This document shows, piece after piece, positions 14,301 to 26,740 of a stretch of DNA of 64,000 bases. Each line of letters begins with the position of its first letter. Within the stretch, counting starts at the first letter, position 1. The position numbers and the translations under genes were made by a program. The notes under the pieces were generated by a model, which did not search any database, was not told the DNA's origin, and worked only from the letters and a program-made list of their open reading frames with translations. The DNA is from Apteryx mantelli (taxonomy: Eukaryota > Chordata > Aves > Apterygiformes > Apterygidae): the NCBI RefSeq assembly GCF_036417845.1, contig NC_089979.1, positions 9,787,424-9,851,423 of the forward strand. The letters run 5' to 3'.

Positions 14301-15884
14301 TCCAACTTGGTTGCTTACAGCATGGCATCTGCAGAAATGGACCTGATTTCCAGCTCCGACCTGAAAATCCTCCTCCGTTCTCTGCTGTAACCCAGGACAC
14401 CAGCTGCTCTCTGAGATCCACTAGGTTTCCAGCTGCCTGTCTGGAGGGCAGGGTCTCTCACAGGCCTTGTGTCATATGCACTGGGCCGTGATTAGGTCTT
14501 GATAGTGTGTCTCAAATGTCACCGCAAGTCTGTTTTGGGCAGCTGAATCATGTTTTGTTTGAATTTACTGAGAGCTGGCTTTGCTAAGTGCTTCAAGAAA
14601 TCATATGGGTATCTGTATATGGATTTTATGACTCATTTGAGGGATCCAAACTTAAAATTTTACTTTAAAGGAATTCATTGATTACTTCACTCATTTTTTA
14701 GCTTTCTGTTTGAGAAGATCAACAGAGCTCTTGTACTACTATTTTAGAAATTACCCTGGAACTTTTTTCAGTTTATATATAGTTATCTAAAATAAGTGTA
14801 TATTGATCGCCAAGCTGTTAATGGAAGAGCAATTCCAAAATCTTACTCTTACACTGGAAGTAGGAAAGGTTAATCTGTGTTGTTTAGCAATGAGTTTGTT
14901 AATTACTGAAAAGATCACAGCTGATAAATAACTGTTTGGGGAACTATGTTTTCAATTGCATGACAGCCTTTCTTTAAACTAGCTAACAAAAGTAAGATGG
15001 GAACTAGGTGGGGAGTTTAATGCCACATATATAGGATGGACTTAATCTCATCTAACCTTAGATATCCAGGCCATAAAAAATTTATCTAAGAACTATCTAC
15101 CTAAAATTCCAATTTAATCAGTGGAGAAACAAAGGCACTTGAGGGACATAATTTGTGTGTTCTCTTTCAGACACCTCCTTTTGGATGAGATGAGTGGTAC
15201 CCATTTCCCTCAATGACTTTACAAGTAGTATAGATGACTAGGCTAAATGTAGATGTTTACATTCGGTCAGATGATCCCCATCCATACAAACAAACAAGGG
15301 TATTTGCACCGTCTCACGTTAGACATCAAGCTCAGAGATCCATACTATAGTGCAGATCTTCCTGTTTTCCCTCTCTATACATAAACAGAGAAAAATAATT
15401 TGCTGCAACAAGTGACACAGAGCTGAAGTCTAAAACATATGTATTGACAACCACCAAAATTTCTGTTTGTCTCCATATATCTATTCTGATCCTCGGAAAG
15501 ACAGCTTTCTAACTTAGGCACCAGACAGAGATGCCTGCAGTTGGATGGTATGATTACTTCCAGAGGTGGAAGTTTCAAAGCAAGGATCTTTTCTTCCTTA
15601 CTTTTTCCCCAGTAGATGTCACCACATTTTTTTAAGTATTAGCTGAGGTTTTCCAGGCATATTTGATCCAGAAATTTACAAAATATTTCATCCTATTTGG
15701 TTTTAAGTGTTATGAAATATTAAAGTAGGATTTAAAATAAAATATCTCTGGAGGGCTAAAGAATTCTGTTTATTTTAGCAGTGTTATCTCACAGCTGGCC
15801 CAGTTGGCTTAAAACTGATTTAAATGGAGATAGTACACAGATTTGCACATGCTGAAGATATAAGCCAAGGTCCTTATTTCTTTT

Positions 15885-15926
15885 TTTTAAACTATATTTT
15901 TATTATTTTAAACTATATTTTTATTA
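15885..15926 (+). repeat. 21-bp perfect tandem duplication
   Basis: The 21-mer at 15885-15905 (TTTTAAACTATATTTTTATT plus A) is repeated without change at 15906-15926. It is AT-only apart from one C per copy. Confidence 0.9.
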
Positions 15927-16757
15927 TTTTCTGTCTCTCTTTCTTCTTTTATGTGTGATCTGGAGGAATATGAAACTAACACTAGAAAGAGACGAAAATT
16001 TAGACTGGGGAAGAAATCTGCAGTATATGCACATTGCACCAATATTTTCTAGTCTGCAGCAGTAATTGTGTTCCAAAGTACATTTTCTCTCTTGCAGTTT
16101 TCTTACCTGCAGTGGAGAATAAATAGTCATTTAGGGGAAAAAAAAAAAACAAAAAAAAACCCAAAAACACTACAAATCTCATTTATTTGTTTCTGACAAT
16201 CTCATCTTCTTAGGTCCCAGACTGCCACTGGCCATTGATATTCATGTCCGTGTTAAATCACTAGGACACAGAAAGACTGAATGTTGTGTAATATTGCCTC
16301 TGCTGGAATAATTGGTTAAAAACATTGAAGCAGTAAGTTCCTGTCTGCAGAAAAGGTGCAAGCAGCAGGTATAGACTTGAGAAGGTTTGGGTGCGGAGTG
16401 TGGTTTAAGTTCAAGATTTCATTTGATATAAAAGAAATCAAGTTTTGAATAATGTTTCTCTGTGGACAGTTTTACCTTCTAAGGACTTTGCTACAGGCCA
16501 GTGCTCTACTGAATTCAGTTTGTCTCTCTGAAGACGCAGTTTGCTTCTGCAATAAGCCACTGAATACACTGATTTACAATTTTTTATTGCTGTGTTTGTC
16601 ATTGCTTAAATTCTTATTCTGCAAGCAGCATTTTGGTAGAAAAAATAGATACACTCTGGTCAAAAGGTTTGGAAAGAACACTGCCAACTTCGTGTGTCCG
16701 TCACTGAAGAAACATAACAAAAAGTAGTTAGAGATATTATATGGATTCCTGGCCTGT

Positions 16758-16862
16758 TGTGTATATATGTGTTTATACATATATACATATATATGTGTTT
16801 ATATACACATATATAATATGCATGTGTGTGTATATATGTGTGTGCGTATGTGCGTGTGTATA
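16758..16862. repeat. AT/GT-rich compound microsatellite
   Basis: About 105 bp of alternating purine-pyrimidine (TATATGTG, ATACATATATA, TGTGTGTG, TGCGTATGTGCG). Alternating tracts of this kind are prone to cruciform and Z-DNA. Confidence 0.92.
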
Positions 16863-17194
16863 ATCACATTTTCCTACTTTATTCTTGTTTGTGCAGTTAG
16901 TTCTATTTTTAATATTTGCTGTTAGGATTAGAATGAGGCAAGGTTCTCCCAAATTGGAAGTTTCATCCTTTTTCTACAGTGCAATTAGATTTCACAGATT
17001 TCATTACAGTTTTCATTAAAGAATATGTAATAATGAAACTGTGAAGTATTCAGATGATCATTCACTGGGGTCTGAATGGGATTATTGGGACGTTGGAAAT
17101 TTCACTTTGGGAGATATAATTTGTTTGATTTTCTTCCCTGACGAAGGAATTGGATGATTGGTGATGCCAGACGGAGTGTCAGCACAGGGAGCTA

Positions 17195-17845
17195 ACTGGG
17201 AATGATCACCTCAGTAATATTGAGGAGGTTTCTACAAACCAGTGGTGCCCCTTGGCGTTTGACGCTAGGGGCAATACTATTTAACATTTTCTTAAACAAC
17301 TGAGCCAGTGAGATGGAACGCACTCCCTGCAAGTTTGTGGGTGACACCAAACTGGAGTGAGCATTTGATTCACTGGTGGGCAGGATTGCCATTAGGAGAT
17401 TTCAACAGGTTAAAGAAATGAGCTAACAGAAACCTCATGAAGACTTCTGCAGTCAGGATGGAATAACCCCATAAAACGGCACAGGCTGAGGACTGACTGG
17501 CTGGGGAGCAGCTTTGCAGAAAAGGACCTACGGTCCTGGTGTACAGCAAGTTAACATGACCTAGCAGTGTGTCCTTGCAGAGCTGAAGGCCAAAAGTGGA
17601 TTGGGCTGTATTAGTAAGACTATAGCCAGCAGATCAAGGGCAATGATTATTCCCCTCTATTCTGCTCTTGCAAAACCACATCAGGAACATTGTGCCCAGT
17701 TTCAGCCCTGCAGACATTGACAAACTAGAGTAAGTTGAGCAGAAGGCCATCAAGATGGTCAAGAGGCTGAAGCACATGGCATATGAGGAGGGACATATGG
17801 TCCCTTCCAGCTTAAATTATTCCATTATTCTATGACTCTAAATGA
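17195..17845 (+). mobile_element. CR1 LINE, old 3' fragment with an internal deletion
   Basis: This sense-strand relic follows the CR1 order: a degenerate LFNIFLN-like stretch (17275-17300), CAAGTTTGTGGGTGACACCAAACTGG (the KFADDTKLG position), AGAAAAGGACCTACGGTCCTGG, TGTGCCCAGTTTCAGC and a GAGCAGAAGGCC stretch. It then jumps from ATGAGGAGGGACATATGG to the extreme 3' end CCCTTCCAGC...ATTCTATGA. About 200 bp of the normal 3' region is missing at about 17795-17805. Multiple stops are present. Confidence 0.88.
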
Positions 17846-20800
17846 TCCGTAAATGGCATTTCTATCTCTCTTTGTTGCTATGAATAGCTGGTGCCTCAGA
17901 AAGCTCACCTTTCATCATTTCCCTTCCCCATATGATGCTGGAAAATAATAAGTGGGAAAGAATACAGCCCATATGAAAAGAGGAAACCTAAATCCCATGA
18001 ATGGAGATTGGTCTTATAAACTAGCTCAACATGGCCAATCAGGCTGTCATGACCTATTCACTTTCCATTCATACTGCTGGCTGTTACGCCCACTGTAACC
18101 TGTAGGCACTAGAGCTAAGCTCAGGATATCTGTACGAGCGAGAGTTTGGCCAGCAGTGAAGAGCTGATGGTGCTCGTGTTCTCCCTCTTCCAGATTATTC
18201 TGCAACTTGGGCAGGAGCAGTCTCCTAGCACCGACCTGTGGGTTCACTCTGTTCTCTGGTACTAGGGGAGTCTAGACCTGAACAAACCTAAACAATGCTA
18301 TTTGACGTACTGCATATTGCCTAGCTCTGTTAGCTACTCTGCCTTGGCATTGTGTCTGTAGGATCCTGAAGCCGGCATGATCTTCAAGACAGGATGAAGT
18401 CACTTTCACAGAGATGTTGCAGCCTTTATTGGCATTTTCTATAGAAAGCAGTGTGGTTAAATCATCTCCCTTAAACTTCCTGAAATTTAGCCCTCCAGAA
18501 AGGGGAGGCTGCGCTATTTTTATTCCTTCCTATATCAAGTTGCAGCCCTATGTACATATTTTATAGATCTGTTTTCATATAATAGCATTCTCTTCAAAGT
18601 AAGTAACATTGTGTATTAAGGGAAACTCATGTGACTGAGACAAGCAGACCAAAAAATAAAACTGGAAACTAGGCCCAGAGATCTTCAACAATCTTCTTTC
18701 TAAATTAAGAACAAAAACTTTCACCAGTCCCTAATAATAACCTCTTATGTACCTCAATGCAACCTCTTGCACAGCTGATGTTTATTTTGCCATCAATGCC
18801 CATGATGTGGGGCATTGGCACACTGAGCACAAGAAGTTTATGCCCTGAACTACCTACAGCCTTTTTCTGGCAAATGTAAATTTTCCCTTGATATAATTTA
18901 TATACTTCATTAGTCCTCAAGGTAGAAGCAATTAAACAAGGATGGATAATTTATTTCCATCTTTCCCTGTACAGCAGTAACTGTAATGGGTTCATGCAAA
19001 CTGATGCATGCTTGAACGTGAAAAGTAAAGCACTCAGAAATGAGGAAACATTAGAGTCAGTACGGCCCCAGGAATGGCAATTTGTGCATGTGAGTTACAA
19101 TACCATCTTTAAATACCTGATCCTGTATTATTTTGCCACCTTGTCCTGGGATTCAGCCAGACTTGTACAACAGAGGAATCTCTTGGGCCTATTGCAAGAA
19201 CAGATAAGGCAGTTTTAATAAGGCAGTAGATTGCACTGAAGAACTGCACCTTCTCCTCCTTCCCTCTGCTATAGACTTTGCATGTGATTCTGGGCAAGAC
19301 CATCTCAGAAGCTGCTATTCTCTGAGCTCCCATTTTGCTGGGAGGGTGCCAAACAGCAGACCCTAGGGCCTGATTTGCTTAAACGCTGAGCGCTTGCAGC
19401 TGCTGCTGAATTCACTTCAAGCTGTGCTTTGAGCAGAGAAACAGACAAAATAATCTAAACATCTCTGAAAGGAGATGTTAAATGTCTCCTCTGGACTGAT
19501 AGTCATAAGGCAGAAAAGTCAAAGTTGTGCTGCTTCCTTTTTTGTTCCCTTTAACTCTGATTGTAAATACCTGCCCACACAACAGTAGCGGAGTGACCGA
19601 GACCCTTGCATCTGAGCAGACAACGTCCTACAAGAGAGCTTCAGCAGAGTCAGTGAGAAGTCTCATGTGGACCCCTTTCTTTTCATAACATCTCTTTTTT
19701 GGCTTATAGGAATTGAATCCTGTCCTTTGCCCCTGCTGATTCCAGAGAGTAGCAAGCTGGCCTTAACATGTACAGACTAACCCATTGGCATCAGCATTAG
19801 AAAATACATTTTCTTCATGAGGTCTACCAGGCTGCTTTCAGGTTGTCTGAGCTCCTCAGCACTTTAGTGTGGTCTCTAGAAACAGAAGTTAAAGACTCTA
19901 GAGAGGTATTGGATACTCTAGGTCTGTGAACCACTCTACTGCAGCTGAGATGCTCACCCCTTTGGGGGGATAGATTTAAAGAAAAGAGAGAGAGCAAAAG
20001 AGAAGGCAGGGTTAGAATAAATGCCTTAAAGCAGTAAAATCTCATCTTTCTGCTTAAAATTATATAACCAGCAGGATTCTGTTTAAAGCCCCACTGGCAT
20101 AAAAATAAATGGTAATTGTTAATTTTTTTCTTTTTTTTCACTTTCTGATCTTCCATCAGAATGATGCACATTCAATTTGGAGTTTAAAAGTCTCACTAGA
20201 GTGAAATAATTGTAAAATGACCACTAAAGGCTCAGCAAGTATTTGTATCCTCTCTGACCTCATTGGGGCTGTTGGATGATCAAATGGAGTTGTGGAATTT
20301 TGATTTTTTGCCTTTATCTTTGGTGTCTGTATTTGCTTCTTCCTGGGCTTATTCCACCTCTCTCCCTCTGATGTAAAATCAAATTGAACTCTCCAGAAAC
20401 TAATGAAGCCATACTGCTATTACCTTGCTAATAGTGAAGTACCTTGCTTTTAGGTTTGCTGTGTGCACTGAACATCTGTGACATAATCCACCTTCATGAG
20501 GTATTCTGTCACATTTATAAATTCGGAATCTATGAGAATCCATGGATTCTGTGGTAATCCATGAATGCACAGTGAAAGTAATGTATGAAAATGGCACTTT
20601 GCAGAGGACACTGTTTTATGATCATGTTCAGTACCACAACACTGTGAAGAAGCTCATAATTTGTAATTTAAGTTCTGGGGAGCAGTTTCGTATCGGAGTT
20701 AATGTGATCCAACTCTGTCGCCAACACTGGGGTACCCCTTTCCCCATGCCTTCCATCTGTGAACTCACACAGTCCTCTTGCCTTTAATCTACTGATTGTG

Positions 20801-21499
20801 CAGTCCCAATGATTCACAAGAAAAGTAATTGACTAGAAAAACAAGTTTAATTTTCCTTCAGATCAACAAGGTGATCCTGGTCGTGCTGGAGAGAATCAAA
20901 TACTAGATTTTACACAGAGTGGTAGGTTGGAATCCACAGAGGAAGAGTGCAGGACCTGTTCTTCTGGCAGCAGCTCAACTTCAGATCAGGTGAAGCGCAA
21001 AATGAAACTGAATGTTTATGTTTAGTGCAATGGTCTAAAGAGAAAATTTTTCATAGTTGAGGGAGGGAGGAGGGGGTCAAAAAGGCTTTTTTCTTGTTTC
21101 TGTGAATGAGTTCCATAGCTGTCCATAGGTTTGAATGGAGAAATAGTTACCAGAAAACAACAAGCCTCAAAAGAGGAAAACTATGTTCTTAGAAGTTTTT
21201 GTGTGAAAGTTTCCCATGGACTGATGAGCCCTGGACATAGTAGTCCTACTGGATTTACAAGAGCTGATAAACCCATGGCTGAGTCTGTACATGGACATGA
21301 GCACATACTGGTATCGTCAGCAGATTGTGTAACTCAGGCCACATCCAAGAAGAGATGACACCTACGTGCAGATGAAGACACAGGATTGTGTATACACGTG
21401 ATGAAGCAAAGGATCCGCTGAAGGACTTTCTGAACACCTACTTGTTAAATTATGTGGTAAAAAGCTTAACTCTACAAGCACAAAGGAGCACAGAAGCAT
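17846..21499. other. Intergenic, nothing recognised
   Basis: Unique-looking sequence with short overlapping frames only. It includes a 16-bp perfect palindrome AGAATCCATGGATTCT at 20535-20550. Confidence 0.55.
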
Positions 21500-22555
21500 G
21501 AGGGCAGGCAGGAGAACCCAAACTACGTACTCAGAGGAACAAGCGCCCTGTCTGGCTCCTCTGAGGGCTGTCCCAGGACAGCATCAGCCCCATTGTCCAG
21601 GTGTGAAACCCAGCAAGATGGGTCAACCAGAGCAGTTCTGCTGAGCACCTTTTGGACTGAAGGGGATTACTGCCTAGGGGTATGGGACACGTTATGGGAT
21701 GCAGGGGAAGAGCATTTTGGGATTGTGCAAGACTTATTACGGAATACCTAAGGGAGGAACCAAAGGCAGAGAAAGGGAGGGATCTAGGTGATTTTGAAAG
21801 GAACCAACACGGGAAAATAAAGGGATATGGGGATAAAAAGGTGTTGGTTGCATGTAAATGGGGCTGGTCAGTACACTTGTTTCTCTGTGCCCTACTCCTG
21901 ATCAGCACAAACCGTCCTACCTTCTTATTAATTTCCTTTCTAACTCTTTTCCTGGATGAGGGACTGTCTACTCTGCATGTGTACGGGAGTCTGAGTACCA
22001 GCAACAGGAGTCAGACCATGGATCATAAGGGCTTACGTGTCTGTGGTGCCAGCAACAGGAGCAAGTGAGGTGTGCAATCACAAGCAAATATCAAGCTAGC
22101 TAGCAAGCAGGTGAAGTGACCTGGGAGCCAGGTTAAGTGTGTGTGTCTCTCTAAGGGCAAGACCACATGAGCAGTTGGCTAGTGGGGGGATTAGGTGCAT
22201 CCTGGCTGACCACCAGGGAGACTGTAGGGTCTGAGGGTCAGTTGGGAGGTGTGTGTGTGTGTGCGTGTGTGTGTGTGTGTCTGCACCAGCAACTGGAGGG
22301 ACTGCAGAAGCTTCACCCCACCAGGCGATGGGATTCTGCCTCCTCACCTAACACCACCTAGAAGCTACCATAACTTCCAAGTGAACAACCAGAGCTGGTC
22401 TCCCAGCTGTTGCTCCAACTGGATAAGTACGTGTAAATGTGTGAGTGGAATGAGTCGGTGAATAAGTGAATGTGTTGTATGAATGGTTATCTGCTACCAG
22501 GAGTAAAAGCTTAATGAATAAAAGGTATTGTAAAAAAAAAAATAATAATAATACA
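21500..22555 (+). mobile_element. LTR-like retroelement or retrocopy with TATA-like box, AATAAA and poly-A
   Basis: A ~1 kb block differs from its surroundings. It has a TATA-like GGATAAAAAG (21831-21840), a U5-like pyrimidine stretch (CTACCTTCTTATTAATTTCC at 21918-21937), and the motif CCAGCAACAGGAG twice exactly (21998-22010, 22049-22061) and once with one change (22286-22298). It also has a TG microsatellite, and AATAAA (22517-22522) followed ten bases later by a pure A run (22532-22542) and (TAA)n. Frames across it (- 22004-21531 and + 21682-22068) show no recognisable domain. I read it as an avian ERV LTR family, or a polyadenylated transcript copied back into the genome. The left boundary is uncertain. 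Confidence 0.45.
22249..22280. repeat. (GT)n microsatellite
   Basis: Sixteen GT units with one C interruption lie inside the LTR-like block. Confidence 0.95.
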
Positions 22556-25500
22556 TTGTGACTTGTGCTTTCCCCACACACACGTACAAACAAACTTTTG
22601 ATTCCCTATTAGGAAAAAGGAAATTCGCAACAGCAGTAGGCAGAGTCACCATTTTGCATTACCTACAGTGACAAAATCATCCTGGATTCAGGACCCAAGT
22701 ATGTATGAAGACAGAAATAATGAATAATTTGGAAAAGGAAGGATTTTTTTTTTCCCCCACCCTGGCTATGCAGTAGATTAGTCATACAGGTACAAAGAGA
22801 ATTTAGAAATTTCACGATAATGAGAAAAACATGAAAAGCAAAGGAGTGAACTAGATTTCATGAGGGAAAAGTATATTCTGCCAACAGTAACTCTGAAGAA
22901 AGAGTCATGGGAAAGTTCTGCAGTTCCTAATATCCTTTGCTGCATCCGTGAATTGCTGGTGTATTGAACAGTTGTTGCTCACACAGGACATAGGCATCCC
23001 AGTTTGAACTTGCTATTTTCTCTTTCACCCCACAAAAAGTTCAAGGATGGCAGTTCTTAGAGAAGAGTTTGACATAGGATTGAGAAGCCATGTGTCCAAG
23101 TAAGAGCATTCAAAAGTACATGATACATACAGTTTCTTGATTTCCTGGTCTAAGGGCCACAAAATGAAGGAATCTCCCAAGTTTGTGAATGGAGAGAATC
23201 CTCCTAAGACAAAAGTCTTTAGTAGGTGGGGAATACAGCTGGGATCCTAGGAAAAAGCATTAATAAAGAGGAGGCAGGAAACTTTAGTGTGTCTTTGTCA
23301 GGTGATCTACATCTACTGCTCTGTTTGGTCTGTGAACCCATCTGTGAAGGCTTCTGTGCTATGACCAGGAGGGACCCTCTCTTGTACATGCCCCTCAACC
23401 ACTTCACCGCTCTGCAGCTTCCCCATCAGGATGTCATACAACGAGCAGCTTTCACCTCTCTGAAATTCATCTAGGACCAGCAAGACATCTTTCACCAATT
23501 GTATGAAACCTTTTTATATTCTAATGTGAATAACCTGTTTCCCTTTCAGCTGAGGATGATTTTGGCCCCTTTGGTTTATATTTATTTTCCCAGGATCCTG
23601 AAAACAATAGCACTTCCTTCAATTACTCACTGTTGCTTAATCAGCCTTGACATTAAAAATTCTACTTTCCTTTTCTACCAAAGGAAAATAAACAACCAGT
23701 CTCTTCCTGCATCATTGGTCAAGCAAGTTGGTCTCATTTTCAGATAATGCTTCTTCTCTTACCTGGTTCCTGGTCCCATGAGAACCTGGATTTCATACCC
23801 TCCTTTCAATTTAGCCTTCTGGCTTGGTATCTACTCTGTCTCTCCTAAGAAAAGGTGAGCAGAATAACAAAAATCCAGATCTCAGATCTTTCTCTTTATG
23901 AACATGAATCAAATTACTATCACATCTACAGACTGTGGCAGGGCTCCCTAGCCTTCAGGATCCAAGGATTTAAAATAAAACCAGTCATAATATGTGTTTC
24001 TGATTAGCTTCTAATTGATTCTGAAGTCAGGTCAGGTAAAAGCCCAGCTGAAGTGTAGAAGCACAGTAGTTCTGATAAAACTGTTGCAGTCAGTACCTTT
24101 TAGCCTCCCACCGTCTTTCCATTGCCTCCACCCCCATGCCCCAACTTTGGCTGTTTTAATCCAAAACTGAGATATAAAATTGGAAATGGGACACAGCAAC
24201 ACTGTCCTCATGGACATCCACAGAGGTTCCCCCAGTCTGGTCCTCAGCTGTTTCTTTATCAATTAACTGTGCTGATTTCAGCTGCACTCAGCTGCTTTCT
24301 GCCAACTGAGGGCAGGACATGGTGCTCATCTGCTCTTTTCTTTGATCCATGCATAAGTAAATAACTGTACACATAAATGAAACATGTGTCTTTGGATCTG
24401 AGGAAGTTCACCCAGGATCAGTAATCAGATGCTAGTAGTTGGAAAAGTTAATTCTGGCTGTTGGTATTTATTTATGGTTTTTTTAAGAACAAACATAGGT
24501 GGATTTCACAAAACAATAATCAAATACATTTGTACATCAGGAAAATCCTAGCTTTATATTTCTGATCCTCTTTTCCTCCCATCCCAGCCATTCCTGACAC
24601 AGAATGCAAACAGGCCTCACTTTCTTGCAGTGATAGACCACAGTGGTGCAAACAGAAACTGTGAACTCAGTGAAGGCACATGGCAGGCAAATACTGAAAG
24701 GAAAAGATCACATCCAAGTGTTTTAAACTGAGCAGAAACAAGGACTTAGAAAATTACTATCATAAAGAGATGCACTGGGAGCATCACTTAGCTCTTACGT
24801 ATTATTTAAAAACAGAACAAGTTTCAGATATCAAGCCACAGCAATAATGGTGAGCAGATCCTGCCAATCCTTTCACATCCCTTAGCTCAGTCCTGGGTTA
24901 AAGGTGCTGTGGAGCGGGAAGAGGAACAGTTGGAGCGTGTTGCCAAATATAGAAAAAGTCTACAAGCTGCCAAGGGTGAGGCGGCAGCACACGTGGCTAC
25001 ACGCCTTCAGCCAGTGCAGCCAGGCTGCGCTTTTGGCAGTGTGTGCAGAGGCTCCTCTCAGTGCTTCCCAGAGGGACTGTTCCCTGCGCTGCGCTGACTT
25101 GCGGCAGTATGGTAGTTTCCTCATGGAGGGGGAAACCTGGAGCCAGGAACTAATGAGAAAATACAAACTTGGGTGGGCGAGAGAAGAAGAGCAGGTTTCA
25201 GACCAGGAGCAATCTTGCCCGGATGAACAGGTCATTCTTTCCACCCCAGAGATTCAGAAACAGAGGTCAAGCTATAACTGATGGTCCAAGACTTAACAAG
25301 TAATCACTGCTCACCGCTGGGATGTCTGTCTCTCTCGCTGTGCCTCCTGTGGTGGCTGCATAGGCTATGTGCACTCTTCCTGCAGATGACACTGTCTTTA
25401 CTTGTGCTCCTGCTACAAACTTCTGCTTCTGCCCTTCTGAAATGGAGAGCTTCTTAGCTTGAGGGGATGTCTTGAAGCTGCATTCATCAGTATCTACCAA

Positions 25501-26642
25501 AGCGCCTTCTGATTCTGAGAAGACAGGTGTTGAAATGATGCCCAAGAAACAAAACCTGCAGGACAGTTTTCCCAGGCCTTCACATGCGTTTTGTTTCTTT
25601 CCTGACTGGGGAAACTGTTCTGCATTAGATGGAGCTGGGCTCCCTACAAACCAGGAGCTTCTCTTAAACCTTGCCCAAGGAGAGGTCCTGCCTTGGGAGA
25701 GTCTTGCTCTTAGCACAGTGCAGGCTTTAACTTTGGGCAGAAATAAGCAGGCTTCAGGGGAATGGAGGATGCCCCAGCATCTGTTCTCTGTAGCCATGAA
25801 TTAACTTCTGGGTCATGATATTGGTGGGCTTGGCATGTTCACATACCAGGAACAAAGCAATGCCTATTGGCAACAGCATGTACGCTCACTTATCCTGGAT
25901 TTACCCAGCTGTAAGTGGGCTTATGGTCATTCAGGCTGAGGAACTGATATCCCTATTACCCTTCTGTGTGCCACAGGGTATGGAAAACTGGCACACTTGC
26001 AGTCTGCTTTGCCACCAAGCCTCAGACTGCCATTTGCTCTAGAGGTATCAATTTTCGGGGACTATTTCCATGCTAGGAGGTGTACAATGACAAGGCAAAT
26101 GACAGTCCCCTCTTCAAATACAAATGGAAAAGGCAAACAGCAATTCAGGGAAGGCTGAGAAAACAAAGATGTGCTCTAGTCTTAGCTGATTGTGAAGCAC
26201 TCTCACACCTAACTCCCTGTGTGGCCATAACCCTATCAGACCAGATTTACAGCAGTATCTAGACCTCTAAAGATACAGAAAGGCGCCAAAGGAGAGCTAT
26301 TACAGCATTCAGATGAGTTTCCCTTTTAACTTCCATGAGATTTAAGTTCTCACCTGGGTGGAGAATTTTTGCAAATCATCCATACATTTTTAAGGTAGTT
26401 AAATACCTCAGAGTCCTGCAGAGAGGTCCCATTTTAAAAGCAGATACACTGTCCAGGCCCTGCGCACAGCAGTGGCTTGCTTCTTTTGGAAGTGCAGATA
26501 AAAGATATAATCTTCTTTGCCATGCTCATATCTTTAAACTATAGTGGCTATACAGTGCTATGAATTTAGGATAGGTGGGTAAAAGCTGAACAAGCACACG
26601 AAACAAGCATCTTGTGCAGAATTACAGTGAGCCTCATGTTGT
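22556..26642. other. Intergenic, nothing recognised; unassigned frames near 24900-25800
   Basis: Two overlapping frames (+ 24904-25281, 125 codons; - 25797-25267, 176 codons) are long for this composition but show no domain I know and no splice context. They may be chance or eroded retroelement sequence. Confidence 0.5.
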
Positions 26643-26740
26643 AAGAGAGGGGCTGAGGCACAGAGAGATTAAAGGCCTTGCTCACAGCCGTGTGCAGATG
26701 GGAGCTGACTCCTGCTCTTCTAAGAGCCTGTCCACTATCT
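26643..26740 (-). mobile_element. MIR-type SINE relic, reverse orientation
   Basis: GGGGCTGAGGCACAGAGAGATTAA, then GGCCTTGCTCACAGCCGTGTGCAG and GGGAGCTGACTCCTGC, matches the reverse complement of MIR (GAAACTGAGGCACAGAGAGGTTAAGTGACTTGCC...CACACAGC). This is the better preserved of the two MIR copies. Confidence 0.75.

Larger units (their letters stand above)
11346..17194. other. Intergenic; a 21-bp duplication and a TATG-rich microsatellite only
   Basis: No coding exon recognised. The frames at - 13701-13309 and - 12975-12646 are low-complexity Leu/Ser-rich or unremarkable. Part of 11350-11720 could still be eroded LINE, but I cannot align it. Confidence 0.55.

Noticed and set aside
21531..22068. 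157-codon - and 128-codon + frames
   Set aside because: They overlap each other inside the LTR-like block, with no retroviral or cellular domain visible.
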